From Agrobacterium vitis (lineage in GTDB: Bacteria > Pseudomonadota > Alphaproteobacteria > Rhizobiales > Rhizobiaceae), in assembly GCF_013426735.1 (NCBI RefSeq), contig NZ_AP023272.1:1284501-1348500 (forward strand): 64,000 nucleotides of DNA, written 5' to 3'. A program made the translations under genes and the position numbers. The notes below the pieces were generated by a model. That model was not told where the DNA came from. It made no database searches and was given only the letters and a program-made list of their open reading frames with translations. Positions 45,356 to 54,653 of the stretch are shown here, in pieces. How positions within the stretch are numbered: position 1 is the first letter of the stretch; each line of letters opens with the position of its first letter.

Positions 45356-45604
45356 AGATTTTTCCATTTTTATTTTATAAAAAATGAATATATTCGTGTT
45401 TGCAGAGCGAAGATAAAGCATCTGTACATTTCTTTACATTCTGAAAAAATAGACATTTCTGTTTTTTCACTGCATCTTGTGGTGGTTATTCATTATGAAT
45501 GACAGATGAACAGCGCGTTCATTTATTTCTATTTAAAATATTTGGAACAAATTGTTTCCTTCGCCGTTATCCACCCAGACAATTAGGAAAGAAGGAATAT
45601 CCAA

Positions 45605-46006
45605 ATGAAAACCAAGATTGCTCTTATTGTCGCTGCGGCCCTTGCTGGTTCGCTTGCAACCTCGGCCATGGCCCAGGATTCAACTGTTACCGGTGCAGCA
45701 GGCGGTGCGGTGACCGGCGCTGTTGTGGGTGGTCCAGTCGGCGCAGCCGTTGGCGGTGTTGTCGGCGCAGTTGCCGGAACGGCCATTGATCCGCCGCCGC
45801 CGCGCGTGGTTACTTATGTTCGCCAGCAGCCAATGCCAGCTCAACCCTATGTGACCGACCAGCAAATCGTCGTCGGTCAGCATTTACCGCGCCAGATTGT
45901 GATCACCCCGATCCCGGAAGATCCGACCTACGCGTATGCAATTGTCAATAATGAGCGTGTTATCGTTGATCCGCAGTCCTATACGGTCATTGATATCATT
46001 CAGTAA
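45605..46006 (+). CDS. Secreted DUF1236 protein with glycine zipper
   Basis: A 133-residue protein with a signal peptide (KTKIALIVAAALAGSLATSAMA, cut before QDSTVTG). Residues about 27-60 are a Gly/Ala/Val zipper (GAAGGAVTGAVVGGPVGAAVGG), which may insert in or line a membrane. The C-terminal half has the DUF1236 pattern (QQIVVGQHLPRQIVITPIP then YAYAIVNNERVIVDPQ). Such proteins are frequent in rhizobia; function unknown. A strong terminator follows at 46032. Confidence 0.82.
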   Translation: MKTKIALIVAAALAGSLATSAMAQDSTVTGAAGGAVTGAVVGGPVGAAVGGVVGAVAGTAIDPPPPRVVTYVRQQPMPAQPYVTDQQIVVGQHLPRQIVITPIPEDPTYAYAIVNNERVIVDPQSYTVIDIIQ

Positions 46007-46031
46007 CGTTTTTTGACTCTCCAGTCATCTT

Positions 46032-46067
46032 GCCCCACCAGCCTCGTGCTCGTGGGGCTTTTTTTTT
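46032..46067 (+). terminator. Rho-independent terminator after the DUF1236 gene
   Basis: GCCCCAC (46032-46038) pairs with GTGGGGC (46052-46058), followed by nine T. Confidence 0.9.
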
Positions 46068-46104
46068 GACCGGAATAGGGTGCTCTCGCTCTTTGCCTTC
46101 ACGT

Positions 46105-46152
46105 ATTTCCGAACCTAAAACCGGTTTCCACTTTTCCTGGAAATGCTCTGTC
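46105..46152. repeat. Short rhizobial intergenic repeat
   Basis: AAAACCGGTTTCCACTTTTC with a following TGGAAATGCTCT. Part of it recurs at 53291-53310 (AAAACCGGTTTCCACTTTTC), and the GGAAATGC part recurs at 27252-27259 and 46905-46912. It is probably a dispersed intergenic repeat. The rest of 46068-46354 shows no convincing gene. Confidence 0.6.
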
Positions 46153-46354
46153 GTTTAAATTACGCAGCAGGCCGCTATAGTGTAAAACATACCCTGAAAT
46201 AGTAGAGATCAGTTTAGCAATTCCCAGCGACAGATGGATGGAAATCTCTATTTTCGGCAATCAACATCCGTGCACTCTTTTTTTGTTTATGCATCGATTT
46301 TTCCAAAACTCGGCTGACGCCTCCGTTTTGATCGATGCACTAGGGGGACCATCC

Positions 46355-46846
46355 GTGAAAAGAATAATCGCCGTTGCCGTGCTGACCTTCCTTCTGCCAA
46401 ACCTGTCTTTTGCCGATACGCTGCTGTTTCCAAGCGATAACCCGGTCGCGCGCATCACCATTCCCGCCGATTGGGAGCCGAAGGAAACCGAAAGCGGCAT
46501 TGATGCGACCTCCGAGGACGGCGCTATCTATATTGCCATCGACGTCGCCAACGCCAAGACCACGGATAAGGTGATCGATGACGCCATCGCTTTCCTTCAG
46601 GACAACGGCGTCAAGATCGACGGCTCGACCCAGAAGCAGTCGGATGAAGTCATCAATGGCATGGACATGACCAATTTCGACTGGACCGGTGTCGATGAAG
46701 ACGGCGCCGTTAATGTCGGCCTGTCGCTGCTTTCACCGCGTCCTGGCAAATTGCTGGTCATTACTTATTGGGGAACGAAGGGCAAACAGGAAAAGCACGG
46801 TGCCGAATTGCAGGAGATCATCTCTTCGCTGAAGGCAGCAAAGTAA
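46355..46846 (+). CDS. Periplasmic protein of unknown function
   Basis: A 163-residue protein starting at GTG after AGGGGG. Signal peptide IIAVAVLTFLLPNLSFA, cut before DTLLFPSD. The mature part begins with a beta-rich ARITIPADWEPKETESGID and ends LLVITYWGTKGKQEKHGAELQEIISSL, typical of small rhizobial periplasmic proteins resembling a lipoprotein-fold stress module. No catalytic motif. The longer frame from 46238 would place 39 unlike residues before the signal. Confidence 0.75.
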   Translation: MKRIIAVAVLTFLLPNLSFADTLLFPSDNPVARITIPADWEPKETESGIDATSEDGAIYIAIDVANAKTTDKVIDDAIAFLQDNGVKIDGSTQKQSDEVINGMDMTNFDWTGVDEDGAVNVGLSLLSPRPGKLLVITYWGTKGKQEKHGAELQEIISSLKAAK

Positions 46847-47047
46847 GGCTCGAGGTTTTGTTTTGCGCATTTCCGATTGCCAAGACCGCTTCACAGTTTT
46901 TCTGGAAATGCCTCAAAGCCGATCCATCTCGCCCCGTACCTTGGTGATGAACGGGGCGCAAGAAACGCGACGCAGGACATTGTCGTCTCTCGCTTCGAAT
47001 GTTATTTATGGAGCAGTTACGAACCGCGTTAAACACGGGTGTTGAAT

Positions 47048-47350
47048 ATGAAGCTTGAATGGACGTTTACAGCAGAGTCCTTCCTCGATCAGCTCTCTCC
47101 TGCTGATAAATCGAAAGTCATTCATGCTGTGAATCGATTGCAATCGGAGAGTGCTCCAGTTTCGGCAGGAAAAAATGTCCGGAAGCTTGATGGCGAACGC
47201 TATCTTTATTCCCTTAAAGTGGGATCCGATTTTCAAATAATCTTTAGCTTAAATAAAGATGTTATTTCGATTATTGATGTTGTTCGAAAAGGGCAAGTCG
47301 ATGGCATTCGCAGGCGGATTGAGATGGTTCGGCAGGCTGCTTCTGGATGA
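47048..47350 (+). CDS. RelE/ParE-fold toxin-like protein
   Basis: A 100-residue protein. The fold pattern is clear: WTFTAESFLDQLSPADKSKVIHAVNRLQ (helical hairpin), then VRKLDGERYLYSLKVGSDFQIIFSLNKDVISIIDVVRKG, which has the strand order of ParE/RelE toxins with basic residues on the final strands. No antitoxin gene precedes it; instead its stop overlaps the start of a Shedu-like nuclease by 4 bases. GTG at 47039 is an alternative start. The role may be an mRNA interferase, or a regulator/partner of the nuclease. Confidence 0.75.
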   Translation: MKLEWTFTAESFLDQLSPADKSKVIHAVNRLQSESAPVSAGKNVRKLDGERYLYSLKVGSDFQIIFSLNKDVISIIDVVRKGQVDGIRRRIEMVRQAASG

Positions 47351-47985
47351 AAAAATTCAAACAATTAGCAATTGATATATCAATTTTAGACGATGATTTG
47401 CATGCCTTTGAAATGCTACTGAATGCAGAAAGCCATTTAAAAGAACGAGATCAAATCATCCCTTTTTTTAAACAGAGACCTCATCTATGCGCTGCACTGG
47501 GTTTTCTTCACGGCAATATTGAGCTGCCAAACTTATGGTCCAATGAACTCCATTTGTTTGGAGACTTCGTGTGTGATGCGGCTTCGGGCGATAGCGAGGC
47601 AAATGCCTTTACCCTTATCGAATTTGAGGATGCAAAAGAGCATAGCATTTTTTTAAAACTAGCGGACGCTAAGAGTATGAAACATTGGTCGCCAAGATTT
47701 GAGCACGGATTTTCCCAGATCGCTGATTGGGCGTGGCGGCTTTCAACTGAGGGCGGCGGTAGCTCCGCCTTTCGAAGAATTTTTGGTGATAATGATCCCG
47801 TTATTCACTTCGTTCTTATTGTTGGGCGCGATGCTGATTTGACGGATGACGATAAAGCGCGCCTCAGATGGCGGGCAAATAATGTTTCTTTCGGACAATA
47901 TCGAATGTCCTGTTTTACGTTCGATGCGGTTCTTGGATCGCTCAGACGTCGTTTGTCATTGGCACGTCAAGCCAACACGCTTTAG
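47347..47985 (+). CDS. Shedu-like DUF4263 nuclease-domain protein
   Basis: A 212-residue protein. The region LFGDFVCDAASGD (70-82), TLIEFEDAKEHSIF (89-102) and RFEHGFSQIADWAW (117-130) matches the DUF4263/SduA core, a PD-(D/E)xK-type nuclease fold: FGDF, IEFED and the Q in SQIADW take the positions of the acidic and Gln residues. SduA alone forms the Shedu anti-phage system in other bacteria. Here it is shorter and translationally coupled to a RelE/ParE-fold gene. Base composition is AT-richer than the neighbours. The family match is by eye. Confidence 0.7.
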   Translation: MKKFKQLAIDISILDDDLHAFEMLLNAESHLKERDQIIPFFKQRPHLCAALGFLHGNIELPNLWSNELHLFGDFVCDAASGDSEANAFTLIEFEDAKEHSIFLKLADAKSMKHWSPRFEHGFSQIADWAWRLSTEGGGSSAFRRIFGDNDPVIHFVLIVGRDADLTDDDKARLRWRANNVSFGQYRMSCFTFDAVLGSLRRRLSLARQANTL

Positions 47986-47987
47986 CC

Positions 47988-48569
47988 TCAAAACCGCTCC
48001 ATCTCGCGCCGAACCTTTTCCAGAAAGGCAGCGCGGCTTTGCTGGGTGCAATTGTTCATGTCGTAATGGGCCATGAATTTCACCGGTGCGCCCAGCTTGA
48101 TCTGGGCGCGGATCACACGGGTGACGGATTTCTTTGGCGGGTTGCCGGCAAGAAATGCTCGTAACGGGGTTGCGCCATAGGTCATCACCGCCGCCAGTTT
48201 GCGGATATGGCGCAGCGTCGGCGTCAGTTTTCCATCGACCAGTTCGAAGGTGACGCCCGGTAGCCAGACACGGTCAAAATAGCCGCTCAACATGGCGGGA
48301 AAACCGAAATTCCACACTGGCGTGACGATAACCAGCGCTTCGGCCGCCTTAAGCCGCTCGACATAGGATTTCACCGGTTCGATATTGTCAGGATAATCAT
48401 GATAGATCCGCCGCTCTTCAGCCGAAAGAACCGGGTCGAAACCCTCGTCATACAAATTGCAGCCATCGACCTCATGGCCGGCTTTCTCCAGGCTTTGGCA
48501 GGTCTGATTGTACAGTGCCCGGTTGAAGCTTTCAGCCATGGGATGGGAATGAAGAACGAGCACGCGCAT
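47988..48569 (-). CDS. NAD(P)H:quinone oxidoreductase-like flavoprotein
   Basis: A 193-residue protein of the flavodoxin-like NQO1/KefF type. VLVLHSHPMAESFNRALY binds FMN/FAD phosphate and VIVTPVWNFGFPAMLSGYFDRVWLPG is the characteristic central motif. It reduces quinones or similar acceptors by two electrons. It converges on the Shedu-like gene, with two bases between the stops. Confidence 0.88.
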   Translation of the reverse strand: MRVLVLHSHPMAESFNRALYNQTCQSLEKAGHEVDGCNLYDEGFDPVLSAEERRIYHDYPDNIEPVKSYVERLKAAEALVIVTPVWNFGFPAMLSGYFDRVWLPGVTFELVDGKLTPTLRHIRKLAAVMTYGATPLRAFLAGNPPKKSVTRVIRAQIKLGAPVKFMAHYDMNNCTQQSRAAFLEKVRREMERF

Positions 48570-48793
48570 GCAAAAGTCCCTGGTTTACGCCCACCGGTGC
48601 CCCGGAGGGTTCTGTCAAAAACATCCGCGCCGTTTGTCCCGATACCTTCTTCCGCCAATTGGCGGGATGAAAGGTCATGTTCATTGCATGATCAGGGACA
48701 AGCCCCGCCAGGAGTACCTTCGGACTGTGAAGACGGCCTCATGCCGTCATGCCGTTGCGTTCTAAATCATCTCCGGTTGAAAGCGCAAGGATT

Positions 48794-50200
48794 TCAATCG
48801 TCTTCCATCGATTGCAATCCCGGAAACAAATAGTTTCGCCCGGCGGAAAAATCGAAATCGGGATTTTCCCAGGCAATCATCTTGCCGGGATTGAGCAGGC
48901 CCTTGGGGTCGGTTTCCTGTTTGAAGGCCAATTGCACCGTATCGGTCTGCTTCATGCCGCCTTCTTCCAGCGTGTAGCGATGCGGGTTGAAGATCGGGCA
49001 GCCATTGTCCTTGTGGATGCGGATGATTTCCTCCAGCCGCTCCTTGGTGGTATAGCGCACCAACGGCAGGCCGGAACACTGGATGGCACCGTCGAAGCGC
49101 ATGAATTCCAGGTGGCCGATCACCTCATCCCCGAAGATTTCGGTCATCTTGGCAACCTTTTCGACGTGATCCGGCCCTGGATACTGCACCTGCAAATAGG
49201 TGATGTCAGGATCAACCTTTAGCGCCCTGAGCGTCGTGTGGTTCCAGGCCAGTTCATAGGCATGGGGAATACCCTTCATGCTCTCGACAGTGTCGGAACG
49301 GAAGCGCAGATCGGCCTTCATTTTCTCGGCATAAGCAATAAACGGCCCCATGGAATGCGGCGCGACCATCAGCACCACGACCGACTGGCCGTCCTTCAGC
49401 CAGGGTTTGTGACGGGAGAAATAGGCATAGGGAACAGGGGCCGCGATGGGTGCCACTTCCTTCAACAGAATACCGTTGCGGTGACTGAGCGCATCGGCAA
49501 AGCGCACGGCGTCCATGTAGTCGTCATAACCGACGATGACGTCCACCCAGTCATAGGCAGGGGCCAGCGGCATTTCCACTTCAGTGATGATGCCATTGGT
49601 GCCATAGGCGTGGCTGACCTTTTGCAGATCCCAGGCGGACAATTCCAGCACCCGGGGTTCCGCCTCCATGGTGACGACCCGCAGTTTCAGGATGTTGCCG
49701 AGATCGCGAAGCCCACCCCAGGTGATCGATCCGACTCCGCCCGAGCCGCCAGCGACAAAGCCGCCGATCGACGCTGTCTGGGCGGTGGAGGGGTGGAAGC
49801 GCAGTTCCTGACCGGAATGGGCGCGTGTCTGGCGATCCAGTTCGGCGATAACGATGCCCGGCTCGCAAATAACCCGGCCTGGGTGAATCTCTTTCACCTT
49901 GTTCATGTTGATCAGGTTCAGCACGATGCCGCCGGAAAGCGGCATGGCCTGACCATAATTGCCGGTGCCAGCACCGCGCGGTGTCACCGGCACGCCATGG
50001 GCATAGGCAACTTTCAGCGTGTGGATCACCTCTTCTTCGCTGACCGGAGAAACCACGAGGTCAGCCGTGACATGGTCTAGCTCGGCCTTCAGGATTGGCG
50101 AGTACCAGTAGAAATCCCGGGACTTCTGCTTGACCAGCGCCGGATTGTCCTCGACGGCGATCCCGGCAAGTTCAGCTTTGATTTTTGCGTAATCGGGCAT
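48794..50200 (-). CDS. FAD-binding oxidoreductase (PCMH-type, glycolate oxidase-like)
   Basis: A 468-residue flavoenzyme. The PCMH FAD-binding domain is seen in VTPRGAGTGNYGQAMPLSGGIVLNL (near 75) and FVAGGSGGVGSITWGGLRDLGN (near 150); the C-terminal cap ends QETDPKGLLNPGKMIAW. It oxidises a hydroxy acid or heterocycle. It follows the deaminase-like gene after three bases and ends the ABC-importer operon, so it probably processes the imported compound. Substrate unknown. Confidence 0.88.
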   Translation of the reverse strand: MPDYAKIKAELAGIAVEDNPALVKQKSRDFYWYSPILKAELDHVTADLVVSPVSEEEVIHTLKVAYAHGVPVTPRGAGTGNYGQAMPLSGGIVLNLINMNKVKEIHPGRVICEPGIVIAELDRQTRAHSGQELRFHPSTAQTASIGGFVAGGSGGVGSITWGGLRDLGNILKLRVVTMEAEPRVLELSAWDLQKVSHAYGTNGIITEVEMPLAPAYDWVDVIVGYDDYMDAVRFADALSHRNGILLKEVAPIAAPVPYAYFSRHKPWLKDGQSVVVLMVAPHSMGPFIAYAEKMKADLRFRSDTVESMKGIPHAYELAWNHTTLRALKVDPDITYLQVQYPGPDHVEKVAKMTEIFGDEVIGHLEFMRFDGAIQCSGLPLVRYTTKERLEEIIRIHKDNGCPIFNPHRYTLEEGGMKQTDTVQLAFKQETDPKGLLNPGKMIAWENPDFDFSAGRNYLFPGLQSMEDD

Positions 50201-50203
50201 GGT

Positions 50204-51535
50204 TCAATCTTCCATCATATGGTCAAGGTCGCGGTAGTCAGGCAGTTGGGTGTTGATAGCCTGGCCCGCGCGCAGCACGATGCGGTCAGCCTGCGGGCGC
50301 GACAAAAGCTCGCTCCAGGTTCTCGCCGAAAACAGCACCAGATCCGCCTTGGCCCCGACCTTGATACGGCCATGGTCGGGACGTCCGAGAATATCGGCGG
50401 GGCTGCGGGTGACAATCCGGGCGGTGCTGTCCAGCGGGTGATCGAGATGGACGATCCGCACCGCTTCGCGCAGCACTTCCACGCAGTCGAGATCGCCATA
50501 GGCATAAAAGGGATCGCGGGTATTGTCTGACGCAACCGCCGTCTGAACACCTGCTGCCGCCAGTTCATGAAACAGGGTGACGCCGCGCTGGCGCGGGCTG
50601 CGGCCCGGATGGCGATCTTGCAAATACATGTTGCACATCGGCAGCGACACGACGGCAAGCCCGGCTTCCGCCACCGTGTCGATGGTCGCCTTGGCGATAT
50701 CGTCGCTCTGCTGGGTCAGCGAGCAGCAATGGCCGACCACGACCGAGCCTTGAAATCCATTGCGCAGCTTGGCTTCGGCAATGGATTTCAAGGTCAGCAC
50801 GGAAGCGTCCTGGGTCTCATCGACATGCAGGTCGATGTCGAGCCCGTGGTCGCTTGCGGCGCGAAACAACAGGTCCAATCGCTGGTCTAGATCCGGCGAG
50901 ACCTGGGTGACGCCGCCGAGAATGCCCTTATGCGCAACAAGCACTTCCAGCAAATCTCTAAAAAACGCCTGATCGGTGATGTCGTCAAAGGGGAAAAGGG
51001 CGACCGCCTGAAGATCAATCCGGCCCGCCCACTCCTTGCGTATCTGCGAAAACACCTCAAAGGAAATCCGGTGCTGGGGCGCGCTGCTGTCGAGATGAGT
51101 GCGGATCAGGCTGGTGCCGTGGGCATAGGCGCAGCGCAGCGAGAATTCCATCCGCGCTCGCACATCGTCCGCCGACCATCTGGCTTCGCGGTCCTGCTTT
51201 ACGGCATCGAGCGCGCCGATGAAATCACCTGTTGGATTGGGTTTTCGCGGCCAGATATGGCCCTTGTCGAGATGGGTATGCATGTCGGTAAAGGTCGGCC
51301 AGACCATGGCGTCGCGCAGATCGGTGATCGGCAGATCCGCTCCGGTCTTGTACTGAGATGCGGTGCCGACCTCAACGATGGCTTCGACCTTGCCGTCGTT
51401 GATAATCAGATCGGCGCTGACCAGCCCCTCGCGGATCGGACCAGCGGGAACATCATCAACCGCTTCGACGGGTAAGGTGGCGCGCGTCAGGGCAAACCGC
51501 CCGGTTTGCGGAATGTCGGCAAACAATCTGGTCAT
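50204..51535 (-). CDS. Cytosine-deaminase-like amidohydrolase
   Basis: A 443-residue metal-dependent hydrolase of the CodA type. Metal and catalytic residues: FTDMHTHLDKGHIWP (HxH, near 91), LHVDETQD (His and Glu), VVGHCCSLTQQ (His) and ASDNTRDPFY (Asp). CodA-like proteins deaminate cytosine, isoguanine and hydroxymethylpyrimidine-like compounds. It overlaps the permease stop by one base, tying it to the importer and suggesting hydrolysis of an imported pyrimidine-like or cyclic ureide compound. Confidence 0.87.
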   Translation of the reverse strand: MTRLFADIPQTGRFALTRATLPVEAVDDVPAGPIREGLVSADLIINDGKVEAIVEVGTASQYKTGADLPITDLRDAMVWPTFTDMHTHLDKGHIWPRKPNPTGDFIGALDAVKQDREARWSADDVRARMEFSLRCAYAHGTSLIRTHLDSSAPQHRISFEVFSQIRKEWAGRIDLQAVALFPFDDITDQAFFRDLLEVLVAHKGILGGVTQVSPDLDQRLDLLFRAASDHGLDIDLHVDETQDASVLTLKSIAEAKLRNGFQGSVVVGHCCSLTQQSDDIAKATIDTVAEAGLAVVSLPMCNMYLQDRHPGRSPRQRGVTLFHELAAAGVQTAVASDNTRDPFYAYGDLDCVEVLREAVRIVHLDHPLDSTARIVTRSPADILGRPDHGRIKVGAKADLVLFSARTWSELLSRPQADRIVLRAGQAINTQLPDYRDLDHMMED

Positions 51536-52392
51536 CAGTTTTCTCGCTTGATGCTGCTTTCATGCCAGCGATGCAGCGCCAGCCATGAGATGAAGGAGGT
51601 GATCGCGAAGATCACCACGCCGAGACAGGACAACAGGAACAGGGCGGCAAACAGCCGGGGAATGTTCAGCCGGAATTGCGATTCCAGCAGGCGGAAGGCC
51701 AGGCCCGAACCCGCTCCTGCCGAGCCTGCGGCAAATTCGGCCACAACGGCGGCAATCAGCGCCAGTCCACCACCGATCTTCAGACCGGTCATGAAATAGG
51801 GCAGCGATGCCGGCAGTTTCAGATAGAGCAGCGTTTGCAGCCGTGAGGCGCCGTAAAGGTCGAACAGGTTGAGCAGATTATGATCGACGCTTTTCAACCC
51901 CTGCACCATGTTGGACAGGATTGGGAAGAAAGCGACCAGAAAGGCGCAGATCAGCAGGGCCACCTGGGTTGACGGTGCATAGATCAGTATCAGCGGCGAA
52001 ATGGCGACGACAGGTGTGACCTGAAGGATGACCGCAATCGGATAAAAGGCCGTTTCGATCCATTTCGACTGGACGAGAAACACCGCAATGCCGACACCGC
52101 CGATCAGCGCCAGAGCCAGCGACATCAAAGTGATTTTCGTCGTCACCCAAAGCGCCGGTCCCAGAATGCCCCAATCGGTATAAAGTGCCTTTGCCACGGC
52201 CAGCGGACCGGGCAGGATATATTGCGGCACTTCGGAGACGGTGACGCCGATGTGCCAGACCAGTACCAGCGCCGCGACCACCGCAAACGGGATCACCACC
52301 CGCAGCACGGTTTCTCCGTGGTGGGCAAATAGGCCTTGTTTTGGCATGGCCATGCTTTCAGCGTCGGATGATGTTTCATGATGTGGGGTCAT
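51535..52392 (-). CDS. ABC transporter permease (SsuC/TauC/ThiX type)
   Basis: A 285-residue membrane protein with about six segments; the EAA-type loop is LFDLYGASRLQTLLYLKLPASLPYF. This permease type serves sulfonate, taurine, nitrate and hydroxymethylpyrimidine importers. It overlaps the ATPase and amidohydrolase genes by 4 and 1 bases. Confidence 0.9.
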   Translation of the reverse strand: MTPHHETSSDAESMAMPKQGLFAHHGETVLRVVIPFAVVAALVLVWHIGVTVSEVPQYILPGPLAVAKALYTDWGILGPALWVTTKITLMSLALALIGGVGIAVFLVQSKWIETAFYPIAVILQVTPVVAISPLILIYAPSTQVALLICAFLVAFFPILSNMVQGLKSVDHNLLNLFDLYGASRLQTLLYLKLPASLPYFMTGLKIGGGLALIAAVVAEFAAGSAGAGSGLAFRLLESQFRLNIPRLFAALFLLSCLGVVIFAITSFISWLALHRWHESSIKREN

Positions 52393-53246
52393 CCATGATG
52401 CTCCAATCCGGCTAGGGAAGACCCGTCCTCAAGGGGAAAGCCGATGGCTTCCAGCAGGACGTTCGAAGCCTTTTCGCAGACCTGCCGGTATTCTTCCGAG
52501 GTTCGGTAATGGGCGTCGCGTTCCAGGCTGGTGGCAATGGTGAAATCCGCATGCACCCGGCCAGGCCTTGCCTTCATCACCACGATGCGATTGGAGAGAT
52601 AAGCGGCCTCGAACACCGAATGCGTCACGAAGATCACGGTAATGCCGGTCTCGCGCCAAAGCCGCAGCACGTCGTCGTTCAGCTTTTGCCGGGTGATTTC
52701 ATCAAGGGCTGCAAACGGCTCGTCCATCAGCAGCAATTTCGGCTTGGTCACCAGGGCGCGGGCAATCGACACCCGCATTTTCATGCCGCCGGAAAGCTGG
52801 CGCGGATAGGCCTGCGCGAAATCCTTCAGTCCTACCGTGTCAAGAGTTTCGAGAACAGTCGAGGTGGCGGCTGCCTTGGAGATCCCTTGCAGACGCAATG
52901 GCAGATAGACATTGCCGAACACCGTCTGCCAGGGCAGCAGGGTTGGCTCCTGAAAGACGAAGCTGATATCGCCTTCCGGCAGACCCTTGGCATTGATCCG
53001 CGAACTCGGCCAATCGACCGTGCCGCTGGAGATGCCGCCGAGACCGGCAATGATCCTGAGCGCCGTCGATTTGCCGCAGCCGGAAGGGCCGAGCAGGCTG
53101 ACGAATTCCCCGGCCTCGACGGTGAGTGACATGTTGGACAGTGCCACCGTGCCGCTGGAAAACACTTTGGACACGCCTGTTAGCATGACGAGGGCGCGCT
53201 GGCGGTTTTCAGTGCGAGGCTTTTGCAGTGGTTCAGTCGGGGTCAT
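52389..53246 (-). CDS. ABC transporter ATP-binding protein (SsuB/TauB/ThiZ type)
   Basis: A 285-residue ATPase from the ATG at 53246. Walker [11 protein letters not shown]-loop FVFQEPTLLPW, signature LSGGMKMRVSIARAL, Walker B LLMDEPFAALDE and the switch His in VTHSVFEAA are all present. The annotated longer frame from 53414 runs through a repeat-containing spacer and lacks similarity there. Forms the importer with the permease and the NMT1-like binding protein. Confidence 0.92.
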   Translation of the reverse strand: MTPTEPLQKPRTENRQRALVMLTGVSKVFSSGTVALSNMSLTVEAGEFVSLLGPSGCGKSTALRIIAGLGGISSGTVDWPSSRINAKGLPEGDISFVFQEPTLLPWQTVFGNVYLPLRLQGISKAAATSTVLETLDTVGLKDFAQAYPRQLSGGMKMRVSIARALVTKPKLLLMDEPFAALDEITRQKLNDDVLRLWRETGITVIFVTHSVFEAAYLSNRIVVMKARPGRVHADFTIATSLERDAHYRTSEEYRQVCEKASNVLLEAIGFPLEDGSSLAGLEHHG

Positions 53247-53579
53247 TCCGGGGCCTGTTGTTGAAGGGCCTAGAGTTTGTCTTAGGGAAAACCGGTTTCC
53301 ACTTTTCCCCAAGACAAACGCAAACAAGAAAATAGGATGAGGAGGAAGGAGCATCCTCATCATCCCGCTACTGCTGGCTCTCGCCTGAACTTGTGCGCTC
53401 AAGTTTGTGAACAAGCAGAGCGAACGTTGGCAGAGCGCAAGTGGGCAGAGCGCAGGTCGGCAAAGCCCATACAGGCAAGCACATAGTGGTAAGCACTGGT
53501 GAGGTGAGGGGTTACACGCCTCATCCGGATGTTGTGGCGGCGCTTATCCGGTGCGCCGCCCTGTCTTTCTTCTTTAGCT
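53247..53579. other. Spacer between importer ATPase and binding-protein genes
   Basis: It holds a copy of the AAAACCGGTTTCCACTTTTC repeat (53291-53310) and a decaying 15-base tandem repeat (53415-53489, listed separately). No gene is supported. The spacer separates the binding-protein gene from the rest of the operon, so differential expression is likely. Confidence 0.6.
53415..53489. repeat. 15-bp tandem repeat, five copies
   Basis: Units start at 53415, 53430, 53445, 53460 and 53475. The first three share GCAGAGCG(A/C)A; the last two have decayed to GCAAAGCCCA and GCAAGCACA. Confidence 0.75.
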
Positions 53580-54599
53580 TCACTTCTTCAGGTTAAGGCC
53601 GACGCCCTTGCAGACGAACTTGGTCGTGTAGGCCTTGTGGTAATCCAGCTTGGCATCAACGACGCCGATCTGGACCAGGGTATCGAAGAAGGCCTTATAG
53701 CGTTCGTCAGTCATGCAGCCGATGCCCTTGTCCAGGGTCGGGCCGGATTCGACGATGCCGTATTCCTTCATCTTGTCGATGGAGAAGGCGATCTGGGTGT
53801 CGGTGATTTCCGGATTGTCTTTTTTGATCAGCGCATTGGCGGCCTTGTTGTCGCCGTAGAGGTACTTGTACCAGCCCTCGATCGAGGCATCGACGAAGCG
53901 CTGCACCACATCCGGCTTCTTGTCGACCATGGACTGGGTGGTGGTGATCATCGTCGCATAGGAGCTGTAGCCATTGTCGGCCAGCAGGAAAAGTTTCGGC
54001 TTGAAGCCGCCCTGCTGTTCGATCTCATAAGGCTCGGAGGTGATATAACCCTGCTGGGCAGATTTCTTGTTGGCGAGGAATGGCGCCGGGTTGAAGGTGT
54101 ACGGCTTATACTGCTCGTCCTTGAAGCCCTTGAAATTCTTTTTCATCCACTCGAAGTAGGTGGCATAGCCATCCTTACCCATGAAGATCGTGTCGAGCTT
54201 GGCAAGATCATCGAATTTCTCGATGCCCTGATCGGGATGGGCGATCAGCACCTGCGGGTCCTTCTGGAACATGGCGGCGACATCGATCAGCGGAATGCCC
54301 TGCTTGACGGCGTCCATTTCCTGAAGCGGGAAGCCCATGTAGAAATCGACCTTGCCGGCGATCAACAGCGCCTGGTTGGCCGCGTTCGGGCCACCTTGGA
54401 CGATCTTCACCTTTAACCCGTATTTTTCATAGGTGCCGTCGGCCACGGCCTGGTAAAAGCCGCCATGCTCGGCCTGGGCCAGCCAGTTGGTGCCGTAGCT
54501 GACCTCGTCCAGCGCCATGGCGGGGCTGCCGAGGCCAAGGGCCAGGGCGGTTGCAGCTAACGTGCTGACAATTGTCTTGTGCAGTATGGTTTTCGTCAT
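53580..54599 (-). CDS. NMT1/ThiY-like ABC substrate-binding protein
   Basis: A 339-residue periplasmic protein from the ATG at 54599, with AGGGGA upstream. Signal peptide TIVSTLAATALALGLGSPAMA. The mature N-terminus (LDEVSYGTNWLAQAEHGGFYQAVADGTYEKYGLKVKI) is the NMT1/SsuA-ThiY pattern seen in pyrimidine, sulfonate and nitrate binders. The pairing with a CodA-like enzyme favours a pyrimidine-type ligand. First gene of the operon, divergent from the LysR gene. Confidence 0.88.
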   Translation of the reverse strand: MTKTILHKTIVSTLAATALALGLGSPAMALDEVSYGTNWLAQAEHGGFYQAVADGTYEKYGLKVKIVQGGPNAANQALLIAGKVDFYMGFPLQEMDAVKQGIPLIDVAAMFQKDPQVLIAHPDQGIEKFDDLAKLDTIFMGKDGYATYFEWMKKNFKGFKDEQYKPYTFNPAPFLANKKSAQQGYITSEPYEIEQQGGFKPKLFLLADNGYSSYATMITTTQSMVDKKPDVVQRFVDASIEGWYKYLYGDNKAANALIKKDNPEITDTQIAFSIDKMKEYGIVESGPTLDKGIGCMTDERYKAFFDTLVQIGVVDAKLDYHKAYTTKFVCKGVGLNLKK

Positions 54600-54653
54600 G
54601 TGTGTTTTCCCCTGATCCCTCGGATCGCGTGCTGCCGCCCATTGTCGTATGCC

